A stretch of 64,000 nucleotides of DNA from Fragilaria crotonensis. Lineage: Eukaryota; Bacillariophyta; Fragilariophyceae; Fragilariales; Fragilariaceae. Each line of letters opens with the position of its first letter. Within the stretch, counting starts at the first letter, position 1. Under the pieces are notes generated by a model that saw only the letters and a program-made list of their open reading frames with translations, ran no database searches and had not been told where the DNA came from. Location: contig JAKSYS010000319.1 in assembly GCA_022925895.1 (NCBI GenBank), forward strand, positions 1-64,000. Reading direction: 5' to 3'. Made by a program: the position numbers and the translations under genes. Shown piece after piece: positions 47,123-57,388 of the stretch.

Positions 47123-48565
47123 CTAGGCGGCGGAAGGTGCAATCTTTACTTCCGTCGGGTGTTTGACGACGTGTACATGCCCAAGCTCGAGGTCGTGCCC
47201 ATTGTCGTCCACAGTCTCCGACGTAAACGGCTTCTTTCCAACCTCTAGATAATGAGCATCATTAAGCGTTGAAAACAAAGGATTCGCTGGTATTTCAGAT
47301 CGAGTACCTCCTAACGTTGCCTTACCTTTCAGTGTAGCTGCTTTTGAAGGCACCGCATCACGAACCAACGTTGTCGTAAGCTTCACTGAGGTGTCCGTTT
47401 CCAAATATGTCTCAGTGTGGGTTTCTTTTCCAATCCCCTCTCGGATCTGCTTTTTGAGTCCCTTTGCAGCCATGGCGTAACCTCCATTGTCGCCATCGAC
47501 GAAATGAATGTGTTTGCCACAGCCAACATCTTCTACGAGGCAAGTCATCAACGTGAATTCAGATCTATGTATGCCATAGAGGAGCTGACCTCGTGCTTTT
47601 CTCTCCTCCAACATGCTCTCAATGAAATCAGCCTGTTCGTCTGTGCAGTCCACTACCATCCGAAGCATATCGTCGAACTTACGATAATCTGTGTGGGAAC
47701 GCATCGACTGGGCATATTTTCCGGTGTCGAACATTGCATTGGTGAAGATCTTCAGGCGGAAGAATAACACGCACAAAAATATCTCGAAGCATCGAGCGAG
47801 GAAGTCTTTTGATGAAAACGAACGGTGAAACCGACACTCGTCTCGTACCATTTCAAAGAGGCATTTGTACGTGGCCAACTCGACATGGACTGGGTTGGAG
47901 TGTCCGATTCTATCGAGCTCGCTTAGCACATCATCGTAGATTGTGTTATCAGAAGTATTCGCGGTTCCACAAATCAGAAGCGACAATACACACCCAAGTT
48001 TGCTGGGAATACGATGCCAGCGGCACGAAAGTCCATTGAGGGAACAGTCCATTTTCAACGAGTCATCCGTATATTCGAAGGACCCTGTCTGTTTCACTTT
48101 CGCATCGGCTATTGTCAAGCCACCTCCTCTGAACAAGGCGATGCACATTCCAGCGTAGATTTCATACCGGGAAACTTCAACATAAGCCCCACAAGCCTCG
48201 ATCTCTTGGATAGTGACTGCTCCCACCCTTAATTCCATCCCGAATCGGAGTTCGACTAATCGGCGTAACGCAAGCAGGGCATGCAAGGCGACATCGTAAA
48301 ACTCCGGAGGAAGCACGATGCTTGCGCCATCGCCTCCAAAGACAAAGGGAAAATCTTCTCCCTTCAAGGCATTTTTCACGACAGCAACACAGGCGGACCC
48401 CACCGTATTAACATCTCGATACCTTCCGGACTCGATAGCTTTTGTGGATCCAACTATATCCGCTACAAACACCGTCCAATCTTGAGGCAGCCGCCTGTAG
48501 TGATGATCGTTGGAGAGCTCAGCGAAATCGTGGAATGACGGGATTGTTTGGTACAGCATTGCCAT
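47123..48565 (-). CDS. DUF3095 / class III cyclase-like protein
   Basis: An intact 480-residue protein. Residues 1-60 (LYQTIPSFHDFAELSNDHHY, then RRLPQDWTVFVADIVGSTKA) and the block FPFVFGGDGASIVLPPEF match the DUF3095 family, which carries the fold and metal-site motifs of class III adenylate/guanylate cyclases (VADIVGST and FGGDGAS being the equivalents of the two Asp sites). Further family blocks are LVELRFGMELRVGAVTI, IALFRGGGLTIADAKVK, LNGLSCRW and ECRFHRSFSSKDFLARCFEI. The C-terminal 100 residues after FVDGDNGGYAMAAKGLKKQI are low-complexity and look specific to this organism. DUF3095 is mainly bacterial, so a bacterial origin is possible. Cyclase activity is inferred only. Confidence 0.85.
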   Translation of the reverse strand: MAMLYQTIPSFHDFAELSNDHHYRRLPQDWTVFVADIVGSTKAIESGRYRDVNTVGSACVAVVKNALKGEDFPFVFGGDGASIVLPPEFYDVALHALLALRRLVELRFGMELRVGAVTIQEIEACGAYVEVSRYEIYAGMCIALFRGGGLTIADAKVKQTGSFEYTDDSLKMDCSLNGLSCRWHRIPSKLGCVLSLLICGTANTSDNTIYDDVLSELDRIGHSNPVHVELATYKCLFEMVRDECRFHRSFSSKDFLARCFEIFLCVLFFRLKIFTNAMFDTGKYAQSMRSHTDYRKFDDMLRMVVDCTDEQADFIESMLEERKARGQLLYGIHRSEFTLMTCLVEDVGCGKHIHFVDGDNGGYAMAAKGLKKQIREGIGKETHTETYLETDTSVKLTTTLVRDAVPSKAATLKGKATLGGTRSEIPANPLFSTLNDAHYLEVGKKPFTSETVDDNGHDLELGHVHVVKHPTEVKIAPSAA

Positions 48566-49270
48566 AGCGCGTCAACAAAAAGGAGTTTGATTATTGCAAC
48601 GTTTCCTGGAACCTGGCACGGGCTACGGTCGAAATGTACCTGGTATTGTACCAGGTAGTACGGAGTACAGTACGCCGCAGCATGATTGAGGCAGATGTCG
48701 CTCGTATACACACATGATACAGCATGAACATCTGAGAACATCGCCGTACTTCAATGGAAGGCTATTAGATACTTTATCCTTGATTCGTGAATGCGACATG
48801 TGATGTACGACATATTACATAAATGAACGAGCCTCAGACAAATCGGAAAACGATAGATAATTCCATTAAATAATCAGATTTCCGCTTGCCTGTATTCGAG
48901 TGTACTGTAGTACCTGAGAAGGTGAGAAGTCGACTCCGCTCGCCTTTTCGAATCGGAGCGAGTACTACTAGTCGCGCTGAACCTTATGTTCATGAGACCA
49001 TAGGACGAATGAAAAAATGCTGGGAGCTGGCATTGAGTCATTGGAACATTTCAATGCAGGCTTTCATTCAATAACACTGTCTTGTCGTCTTGTCAATCCT
49101 ATACGGAGGAACAAATGACTCATAAATAGTCCGCGGCTTGCCGGTTCGATGGAAGGCAAAGTTCGCGCGTTGCGCATGCTACCTCCATACGACCATAACC
49201 CATTAACCCATAACCATTTAGGATTCTGAATACCACGTAACACATGACAAAATACTAAATACTTAGCACT
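48566..49270. other. intergenic, no gene seen
   Basis: Promoter side of the DUF3095 gene and flank of the DNA transposon. GTAC-rich words at 48640-48675 and near 48900. Confidence 0.4.
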
Positions 49271-49279
49271 GCGAGTAGC
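49271..49279 (+). repeat. 9-bp target duplication, left
   Basis: GCGAGTAGC, repeated exactly at 54144-54152 directly outside the other inverted end. Confidence 0.85.
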
Positions 49280-49339
49280 GAGAAAGCTTAACGTCTAGAT
49301 ATTTCGATCTATTTAGAATCTATATCGAAGATAAAAGTA
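49280..49339 (+). repeat. left terminal inverted repeat of DNA transposon
   Basis: 60 bp. The inner 57 bp are identical to the reverse complement of 54084-54140. Confidence 0.95.
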
Positions 49340-50030
49340 TATACTTTTGTATACATTAATCTTCATTTGTCCTTCAGCCCCATGGACGTCATCAGCTTTG
49401 TTCGTTCACCAATCAGAGTGCTAGTTGAAAGGGGTGTTCGCAAGTGCGCGCTGGCACGGTTGCCAAATTTTGGTTAACACATCCGATGATCACCTGTGAT
49501 GAATTGATGAATACGGAATACGCAGTTGAAACATGTGTTGTGCCTCCAGTGGGTTGTGCTAGCTAGTACTCCGCGCACGAGGTATTGTACGATACCCATG
49601 TACAACACGAAAGTTCCATCCAAAATCGAGCATCCCCATTTATCTCGGAGACAAACCTACAACGGTTTAATACTGAAATTCTACGAGTTGCTGTTAGCGT
49701 TGGTACTACTGGTACATAGGACATTCCCGAGAGTATGGCTTGTTTCACCATGAGGCAATATATGGTAGGAGCACGTAGACTCAGTATTCTAAAATTTTAG
49801 TTGAACTGAGAAACTGCCTCCAATCCTCCGGCAGTCTCCTCAAAATAGAACAAGAATTCGGTATGATCCATAAATCTATATCTTCGACAATCTGTTTCAT
49901 TCGCATCTATTTGCACTACGAGGCCGAAACGATGAAGAAGCAACGAGAATAATTGAAGGTGAGCTGCACGTTGAACAGATTCGTCTTTATCGGTCTTGCA
50001 TTTCCGAAAGTACCGATAGCGTCTCAGACG

Positions 50031-52353
50031 TTATACTCCTGCTGCTGGCGTTTCATTCTTTGCTGCCATCAGAACAACGTCCTCTATTGCAGGCGAGACA
50101 AAGCTTTGCACAAAGCCAGCATCAAAGTCAACTACAGCTCGGTGGGTTTTGAATTCCTTCCTGACGCGTTCAATCCGAGGCAAGGTGAGTGCTGTAGGAA
50201 TACTGTCCTCGCAACTGTTCAGGTTTTGTTGATGAAGGACAAAGTATGCACATATGTATGATCGTGCCCGTCGTGAAAGCTTTCGCACTGTCACTGTTTT
50301 GAGGACATCTCTGCTTGTACATTCTTTCACTAACGCCTTGAAAGATGTCTTTCCCTTTAGAATCCAGTGGCATTTTGCGGTAGACACTCTTCGACACCCC
50401 CAACTGTATTCAATTCCCTCGCCGGCCATTTCGGCGTGGAACTTTGGAGTGATGAGGACCGAAACTCCAAGTGCATGTCCCACATGCTGCAACGCTGTCA
50501 TCTCTTCAGCAAAGTCAAGACACGATGCCATCAGATATTTTAAGCTCCAATTTTCGGCATCCTCCATATCTTCACCATCATTCTTGTCCTTCGCAATATC
50601 CATTGTATACTTGTCAATATTGCCTTCATCTATCCATCCTCGCTCCCAAAGGACTTGCATGAGACCTTTCGGCTGGCCTAACCAACCTTTTTCTCCCTTG
50701 TCCTTTCCACTTTTGGATCCAAATTGTTATCCCTTGCAATCTGTTGTAATTCGGTCAGGCGATATTGGCGGCGATTGCTCAAGATATTGAGTGGAGCGAG
50801 CTCCGATTTGAGTTCAGCGATGGTTTTGTTTCGCATTCGCGGAATGCCTGCCGGAGATGGGAGTATGCGGTCATCACGGTTAAGTTCCCGTTCTTGTGGT
50901 GACATCCAGAATGGACCATCATCCTCCGAGGTAAACACAAAAGATTGTGTGTCGCCAACGTTTAAGGTTCGTGCAGCATGCATCCCGAGGTACCCATCGT
51001 GTTCCTTTATTTTTGACTCACGCATTATTGGTTGTGCTCCTCCATAGCTTCTATTCATACTGTAAGCATCTAGACCGCCCGTCAATTTCTTTGAATGTCC
51101 CTGCGAATGATCAAACAGAAAAACGAAGTCAAATTGGGGGTATATAACTTTGATGCAGTCGACGCAGTCCTCAAACTGCATGCTCATGTGATTGTAAGTC
51201 CAATACCCTTCGTTGTTTGCTCCCAATTCGAAACTCACAACAAATGGCGATTCTTCCAGGTCTTTCTTGGACACTTGGCCATGAACTGCAATCGCTGCAT
51301 CAAGGTCAACATAGTTATGACCACGACGAGTCTCATTTATTTCTTCCATCTGAATCCGACTGATCGGAACTCCGAATCGGTTTCACGCGATTGAATTGCG
51401 GAGAGCATGAGGCTCATTCCGTCCGTCTTTGGCAAAAGTGGACGTTGACCTAGTGGCCCAACCCATTGGCGTGATTTGAGCAGAAACTGGTTGAACACGC
51501 TTTCATCTTGGCCGAAGATCATCAGTGGTTTCAGACCTAGCGGCTTGCGAACGCTGAGGTTCCCTCCAAACATACCAAAGCCCATTTCCTCCGCAACCGA
51601 ATGAAGAAAATCAAAATCGTCCACGTGGAATTCAATCATTTCTTTGCCCGAAGGCTGCTCTTGGTAAGAATATCCTTGACCTCCGACGTCGTCTGAAATT
51701 CTTTTCTCTGACTTCCACTTTTCCACAGTTTCTCTTCTCACTTGAATCCATCGATGGGTTCGAGGTTCAAGCTTCGATAGGTATTTCGTGCAGAACTCGT
51801 TCCGGTGGAATACGACATTGGGTCTCTCATGCCCATCAACAAAGAAGGATTTCTTGCGACTGTCGTAATGAAAGCCGAGACGTCGAAGCCATCGCCAGGT
51901 TGTCGTCAATGAGATAGGAGAATCTAGATACGTCTGAAGGAGTGGGCAGCAGTCTTTAATTGTAGTACTAGATTCACCGTTCTCGTTTGTTGCATTCTCC
52001 TCCGTGTCATCGTCATTCACCTGCGAACAATAGTTAGGAATTATCTTAGTGATCAGCTCGTTACGTGCCGATTCCACTGTTAGGTCAGCAAGGCTTCCAA
52101 TACAGTAGTCAATCCATGGTAATGTGATTTCTTCACGGAAGTACTCTAGAAGATCAGGGAGTGGTTTCTTTTGTTTATGTATCTTCGGGTCTGGTAACGG
52201 AAAGTGCTCGCGATTCGCTCGCAGTAGGATATTCCAGCCTGCAACTGTAAGCTTGCTGGTTGCGGCTTCAATGCCCATCCTATTGCTATCATAGACAGCC
52301 TGGGAGCAGCAATCTTCTACCCACCGAGCAGAGTTCATCTCCTCCAAGGCCAT
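50031..52353 (-). CDS. DDE transposase of the 4.86-kb transposon, two frame changes
   Basis: About 770 residues in three consecutive frames. The first part (52353-51337) has a winged or helical N-terminal region (TTTWRWLRRLGFHYDSRKKS, FFVDGHERPNVVFHRNEF), then the first catalytic Asp in LMIFGQDESVFNQF. The second (51349-50678) has AAIAVHGQVSKKDLEESPF, EGYWTYNHMSMQFEDCVDCI and the second Asp in DFVFLFDHSQGHSKK. The third (50660-50031) has MQVLWERGWIDEG and the acidic end KFHAEMAGEGIEYSWGC with the last catalytic Glu, then RKLSRRARSYICAYF. I recall close relatives annotated as DDE endonucleases in fungi and diatoms. Frame changes lie near 51345 and at an A-run near 50690; they may be sequence errors, since codons read on without loss. 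Confidence 0.8.
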
Positions 52354-52679
52354 GATATATGCTAAGCAAAGAATGGAGCATCGCTGTCGTATTATGAAGA
52401 TATCATACGGAGAACAGAGATTGTCTACATCATGCTTATCAATGAGGTCTCTCCACCCGTCAGGACTTCTATTGACTTGCTGCAGCCTTTCTATACGTTG
52501 CTGAAGAACATCAACAACGCTTCGGTTGTCGGTTGAGCTCCCAAGGAAGAGCTTTTTGCCTCGGACTGTCCCAGTAGCTCTCTACCGAGATAATTGCCGA
52601 ATCAGATCCAGAAGCAAGTTGAGAAGCCTTTGCTTTCTTCTGACTACCAGGAGATTGTGCCGCAACAGCTGCACCTGCT

Positions 52680-53138
52680 TCAGCTTTCCTCTTTGCTCGA
52701 TTGGATATGAATTTCCGTCGTCAGATCCACAATTTCCGATGAACCACGTGCCACACTATAGCGATCATTTATTCCTGCGTCTTGCAACAGAGACAAGAAA
52801 CATTTCTTTCCATCTGGCGGACGTTCGACCAATCCTCCGGGATCTGTTACGTAGTATCCCCAGATCTTTCGTTTTGGATTGCCGAAGATATCAAGGCCTT
52901 TGGCTGACCTCCGGAATCGGCCAGTATCATTCAATTCTGTGAAGTCATCAAGTGTTGCGCCTTCGCATGATGAAATTGCTTTGTTCAACATGCCTCTATC
53001 GAATCCAAGGGCCTTGAGAGTTGGAAACTGGGCATTGATTGCACGGAAATAGAGTTCGTCTGACAGCCATTTGTCTCGGTATCGTTGTTGCTTGGTGATT
53101 TCAAGCCAACACTGATAATACGTTGCGAGCGTCTTCAT
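52680..53138 (-). CDS. upstream open stretch of the transposon, possible transposase N-terminus
   Basis: 152 residues, starting MKTLATYYQCWLEITKQQ, with FPTLKALGFDRGMLNKAISS and RPPDGKKCFLSLLQDAGIND. Same strand as the transposase and 330 bp upstream. A Gln/Ala/Ser-rich stretch in another frame bridges them. It could be a DNA-binding N-terminal exon or a second small protein; no family recognised. Confidence 0.5.
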   Translation of the reverse strand: MKTLATYYQCWLEITKQQRYRDKWLSDELYFRAINAQFPTLKALGFDRGMLNKAISSCEGATLDDFTELNDTGRFRRSAKGLDIFGNPKRKIWGYYVTDPGGLVERPPDGKKCFLSLLQDAGINDRYSVARGSSEIVDLTTEIHIQSSKEES

Positions 53139-54083
53139 TATGTCTCAACTGCCGACCCTCGCAAGTTAAACTCTGCCTTGAAGTATATTATTGATCCAGT
53201 CGCAACAAAAGGCTCGGCAGTTACGAAGTGTAAGTTGGTGAAGTTGTCGTTACAATATCATGGTCCGAACAACTTTTTTTGGTGTGGTTTCGATCGTCTT
53301 GTTTCGATGTGCGAGGCTGCCATCCCCTGGCATAAAACGAAGACGTCACGGATTTTGTACTGATCCTACACGAGTTGCACTATATTTTGCTACGAAGCGA
53401 AACAAGCCATATAAAATTCGAACAACGATAGTTCGGAATTCATCGTAGATTCTACGTGCATCCCAGTACTCTGAGTGCTCCAGTGGCACAGTCGAGATTT
53501 TTATACTGCACACTACAATACTGAAGTGCTCCGCGTACTCGATTCCACTACTACAGTGGCGGTATCACGATACCGGTACGCCGGTGAGCTTTCTTTGTCA
53601 TGAGGCCCTTCTCAAACAGTGCTTTTTGAAAGTCAATCAAAAACAGACATGTTCACTCCTGTTGTCTCTACTACTGACTACAAATTGGTACATGTGCTAA
53701 AGACACAGATTGGAGAGTAAAAAGAAGGAGAACTACAGAGATATTACAAGCAGATTGTCTGCAGTGGGTCCATTGTCCAAGTTTGAATTGTGGAATTTTG
53801 TGATGATATTGTGCATTTGGCGTTCCAAATGCATTCAGGTACATCGTTTACCGTTTCTACTTACCTGCGTAGGAGTATACCAGACCTTCCGTTGATTTCA
53901 ACTTTCGGATTTGGGCGCGGCTAAAACGAACAAACGATTCAAAAGCACCAACGTAGAAGTCAAAGTACCCCAAGTATGACATATTAGGACTAATCGATGC
54001 ACATGGAATGAGATTCTAAGTGAACCGAGGGGTTCGTATCGATGACGTTCACATGACGTTAGAATCATCTGTTCGGGAAGGGT

Positions 54084-54143
54084 TACTTTTATCTTCGATA
54101 TAGATTCTAAATAGATCGAAATATCTAGACGTTAAGCTTTATC
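54084..54143 (-). repeat. right terminal inverted repeat of DNA transposon
   Basis: Partner of 49280-49339. Confidence 0.95.
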
Positions 54144-54152
54144 GCGAGTAGC
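54144..54152 (+). repeat. 9-bp target duplication, right
   Basis: GCGAGTAGC, see 49271-49279. Confidence 0.85.
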
Positions 54153-54205
54153 AGCGATGAAGCCCATCTCGCTGCCTCCACAATCCGATGTTCATCCCTC
54201 ATCCA

Positions 54206-55116
54206 CAGGCCACTTCAAATGTGGCGTTTGGGAAAGAAAACCACAATTAAACCGCAATTAACTTTCTGGTGACGCCACAAATAAGAGCAATTTTTACGTA
54301 GAATCTCTTCTATGTCGTATTTATATGCGTACATATTTCCCATAGAATTCGAAGACAATGGCCCAAAACGAATGGCAGCATTCAATAAAGGCCATGTCAT
54401 TCTTGCATGCAGCCTCACAGTATCTGAGCTAGCACAATTACAGAGGCTTCATTTTTTCCCGCCTGTCAATTTGTTCACATTTTGGTTGGTGTGAAGCGAG
54501 GATTGGTGGTGCCTAACACAAAGCGACAGCCAACACCAGCTTGTGAAACTGTGCGGGTCAGCATTCGCTAATTTTGACCAACTTCAATTCAATCAATTGT
54601 CAGCCTGCGGCTGGAGCCTGCAGCATGTCAAGCTGATTGAACTAGCTAGATCTGTGCTCAGCATACAAGTGTGACCTGATTTTAACCAGTTCCTTGTCCT
54701 GTGCAACAATGCAAAAAACCACTTTCAAACAAGGTTAGGGTCAGTATGCTCTTGAAAGGTTCAAGCCCTTGAAGGCCTTCTGTAGAGAACTAGCAACTGT
54801 GCTCCCATGAACATCCAGAACTGTCAAAATGACTTCTCTGTTGTCAAATGAGAGAAGGACAATTGTTGGATGCTGTGGGGCTCGTCCTCACGGATGACTT
54901 TTCTCTCAAAGGCAATTGCATGCCTAAACAGCTCACAAGACTGCAATCCATGACCTTTTACTGCATAGGTGTATCAAGGGGTTTTTACTCAGCTTTAGAC
55001 AAGAAGATAAGGTGTAATTTAACAGTGGCCGCTTTTAGCCGCTATTAACTTTCTGGTGGCGCCACAAATAGCTTATTTGCGGTATTTGTGGCGTGCGCCA
55101 CATTTGAAGTGGCCTG
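54206..55116. mobile_element. 911-bp non-autonomous hAT-like element
   Basis: Perfect 21-bp inverted ends starting CAGGCCACTTCAAATGTGG, flanked by an exact 8-bp direct repeat CTCATCCA (54198-54205 and 55117-55124). CAG-starting ends and 8-bp duplications are hallmarks of hAT transposons. Inside each end is the same 26-bp motif in direct orientation (ATTAACTTTCTGGTG, at 54257 and 55044), one mismatch in the core, likely a transposase-binding subterminal repeat. No coding capacity, so it would depend on a transposase supplied elsewhere. Confidence 0.9.
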
Positions 55117-55451
55117 CTCATCCATCATCCTTATGTCTGGAACTGAAGGCCACTAGATTCGAACACAAGATCCTTCTGAACAGCTTACGCTCTACCGTAT
55201 GGCTAATGCAACATCCATGATTTGAGGCGTAACTATGCAAAGGAATTATCCAAACTAAACGACACTCTTTTTGGGGACCATACATCACGTGTGCATCGGA
55301 CTTACAAGCGAATGGAAGCGGTTGTCGACTTGATTGTACCAGATGTGAAAAATGAATGATGTTCCTCAAGCGTTGTGAGAATTCAGTGTCCCTTAAGCCA
55401 TTGGACAAAAAATGGATATCGTGGAGTCAGCAAAGAGGCACCATTCCCTCA

Positions 55452-57388
55452 TCACTTTGCTTCCATTCTCACAATTAGGCGACACATGAGTTGCTTGCCT
55501 CTTTGGAAGTGCTCATGATGCATTGCACCTCTTTCGGGACCTTCCTTAAGTCGCTGGAAGCCGTAAGTGGACAGCTGGCGTTGAAAAGAAGCGTATCTAT
55601 GGAATGCCGGTGCGCCAAACTGATGAGAACTTCTTCACTGATGCAATCAAAGTTATTGAATCATTGCATCACATTTACTCACTTTGTCTGTCGAAAGTAT
55701 TTTGGTAGGATCTCACGAACCAGAGCATCAGGATTGCGGACCACAAAACCTTGACCGTGGGGAAGCCAAGATATGATGTCTCGTTTGTTCGCCGCTTCCA
55801 GCTTGTCCAACAATCTGTGGAGCTTCATTGGAAAGGTCTTGGGGTTGTTATTTGCGTCGTGTTCCCCTGTTGTGGTTAATCGAGGAATTCTTACAGACGA
55901 GCTGTTTTCCACTGGGTCGCCATCGTTAGTCGGGTTCGGCGTGGCGGTTGCCATCGACTCATGAGGCGAGTCATCAGAAGTAGGTTTGCTACTGGGTTCG
56001 CCAGCCGATCGTATGGCCTTTCCCTTGATTTTGGTTCTCGACATGTGGCGACATAAGAATCGCATATCCCGGAGAAATTTCTCGTGGAAGAATGCGCCTC
56101 TGTCAGGTCCAGATGACAACCTGGTGAAGCCATATACTCTCAGCTGTCCAAAGAAACTTTCCTGTTTGAGATGTTTGTAGTACCGAGGCAGGACAATCTC
56201 AGCGAAGTCGCTTTTATCGTGAATCTTGAAGGAGATACCATGTGGTTGCCAGGATATGATGTGCCCATATCCATCTTTCTCCACCTGGGAAAGGACTAAG
56301 TGAAGTTTGGTCGGAAATGCGAAGTTATAATTCCCCCCACCAGTGACGACGGTCCCAGCAGCTCTAGTTGGCTTTTCACGTGCAAGATCGATGCACCCGC
56401 GATGCTCGACGTCACTTCCGTTGTTGCTTGCTTTAAATCCAGGAAGCTGCTCCTTGGCATTTTCTGACGTGGATGAATCTGCGTCGATCACACGGCAAGG
56501 TACATTGGACGAACTTCTCTGCTTGCCCCCCTCGCGGTTCCCTTTCTCTACACTTATCCTGGCAAACATCTGCATTGAACTGTCATCCATATCTTGTGGC
56601 CTCCAGAGCGGGTTAGGTGGCCCTAAGGGTCCTGGGAGACAGGACCTGGGTTGATTCTGGAGCGTCATAGTGTGGCGTAAAGCAGCTCGTTCCGGTCGCC
56701 GGGTTTCGGGAGGCGAAGCTGGTCGCTGAACAACAACATATGCAACAACTGCACACGCGGCATTGTTTCCAGTGCATACATCATTCCCTGCCGCCCAAAG
56801 ACCTCCAACTTCGACGCCTATAGAGAGAATTGACGCTTGCCGTGGAAATAGTGAGGCAACCCTTCCCAAGTCAACGTGCATAGGCGTCGAAGTTGACAGC
56901 CGCTGCCGAGGAACACCCAGTTTTAAGGTAGCCTGCCAGGGACGAGTGTCCGATCGCAGGTTTCCAGTGGAGACGCGGCCACCGTATAGTGCATCCTGAA
57001 CAGCCCGAACCGATGCGTCTGTTGCGTCGCCCACGTTTGGTCCTACTTCTAACCCGAATCCGATCAGTATGAGATCCAATTCGATAGGATTGGGAGGAGG
57101 CTGAGTAGTTTCAATCGTCAAACACGATGTCGCCTGCATTGTCAAGCTATGTGCAGGCGCGTTTGCCGATGATCTTTGCGAGTTGTTCTTGGATATTCCA
57201 GTCTCTCCCATGGCTTTTTTTCTGGCAGTTGCTGGCCAAGGGCGAACCACACCGCATTCGCTGTGGCAAGGGTTTGGCGAATCCGCCATTACACTGCTGC
57301 TTCTTAAGTCCTGGGGCCACTGGTAGGCTGGTAGGTATAGTCTGAGTACTTCAGAAAAAGTGCGAAAGGTGCATATAGCATGTATCAT
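55452..57388 (-). CDS. Lin0512-domain protein fused to two HSF-type DNA-binding domains, one intron
   Basis: Exon 1 57388-55683, intron 55682-55597 (86 nt, gtgagt...catag), exon 2 55596-55452: 616 residues. Residues 104-220 match the Lin0512 family (LILIGFGLEVG, DASVRAVQDALYGG, ATLKLGVPRQRL, VDLGRVASLFPRQASILSI, VEVGGLWAAGND, CAVVAYVVV), a small conserved protein of unknown function. Residues 357-450 are a complete HSF DNA-binding domain (FPTKLHLVLSQVEKDGYGHI, ISWQPHGISFKIHD, FFGQLRVYGFTRLSSGPDRG). Residues 517-612 are a second one (FPMKLHRLLDKLEAANKRDI, ISWLPHGQGF, ILPKYFRQTKYASFQRQLST, YGFQRLKEGPERGAMHHEHF). The intron lies between FRQTK and YASFQRQ. The true start may be a later ATG (57289 or 57139). 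Nuclear transcription factor by family; the fusion is the odd part. Confidence 0.85.
55597..55682 (-). other. intron inside the second HSF domain
   Basis: 86 nt with GTGAGT and CATAG borders, phase 2. Splicing completes the helix that carries FRQTKYASFQRQL. Confidence 0.85.

Larger units (their letters stand above)
49280..54143 (-). mobile_element. 4.86-kb DNA transposon with 60-bp inverted ends
   Basis: A well-bounded cut-and-paste element. Left end begins GAGAAAGCTTAACGTCTAGA; right end, read inward, begins GATAAAGCTTAACGTCTAGA. The two ends match over 60 bp with one mismatch. Exact 9-bp direct repeats lie immediately outside. The inside codes on the minus strand: a transposase (50031-52353) and an upstream open stretch (52680-53138) that may be its N-terminal part. 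Near-identical ends and a perfect duplication mean a recent insertion. I could not place it confidently in a named superfamily: the target size suits Mutator-like or hAT-like elements, while the transposase end resembles the IS630/Tc1 type. Confidence 0.9.
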
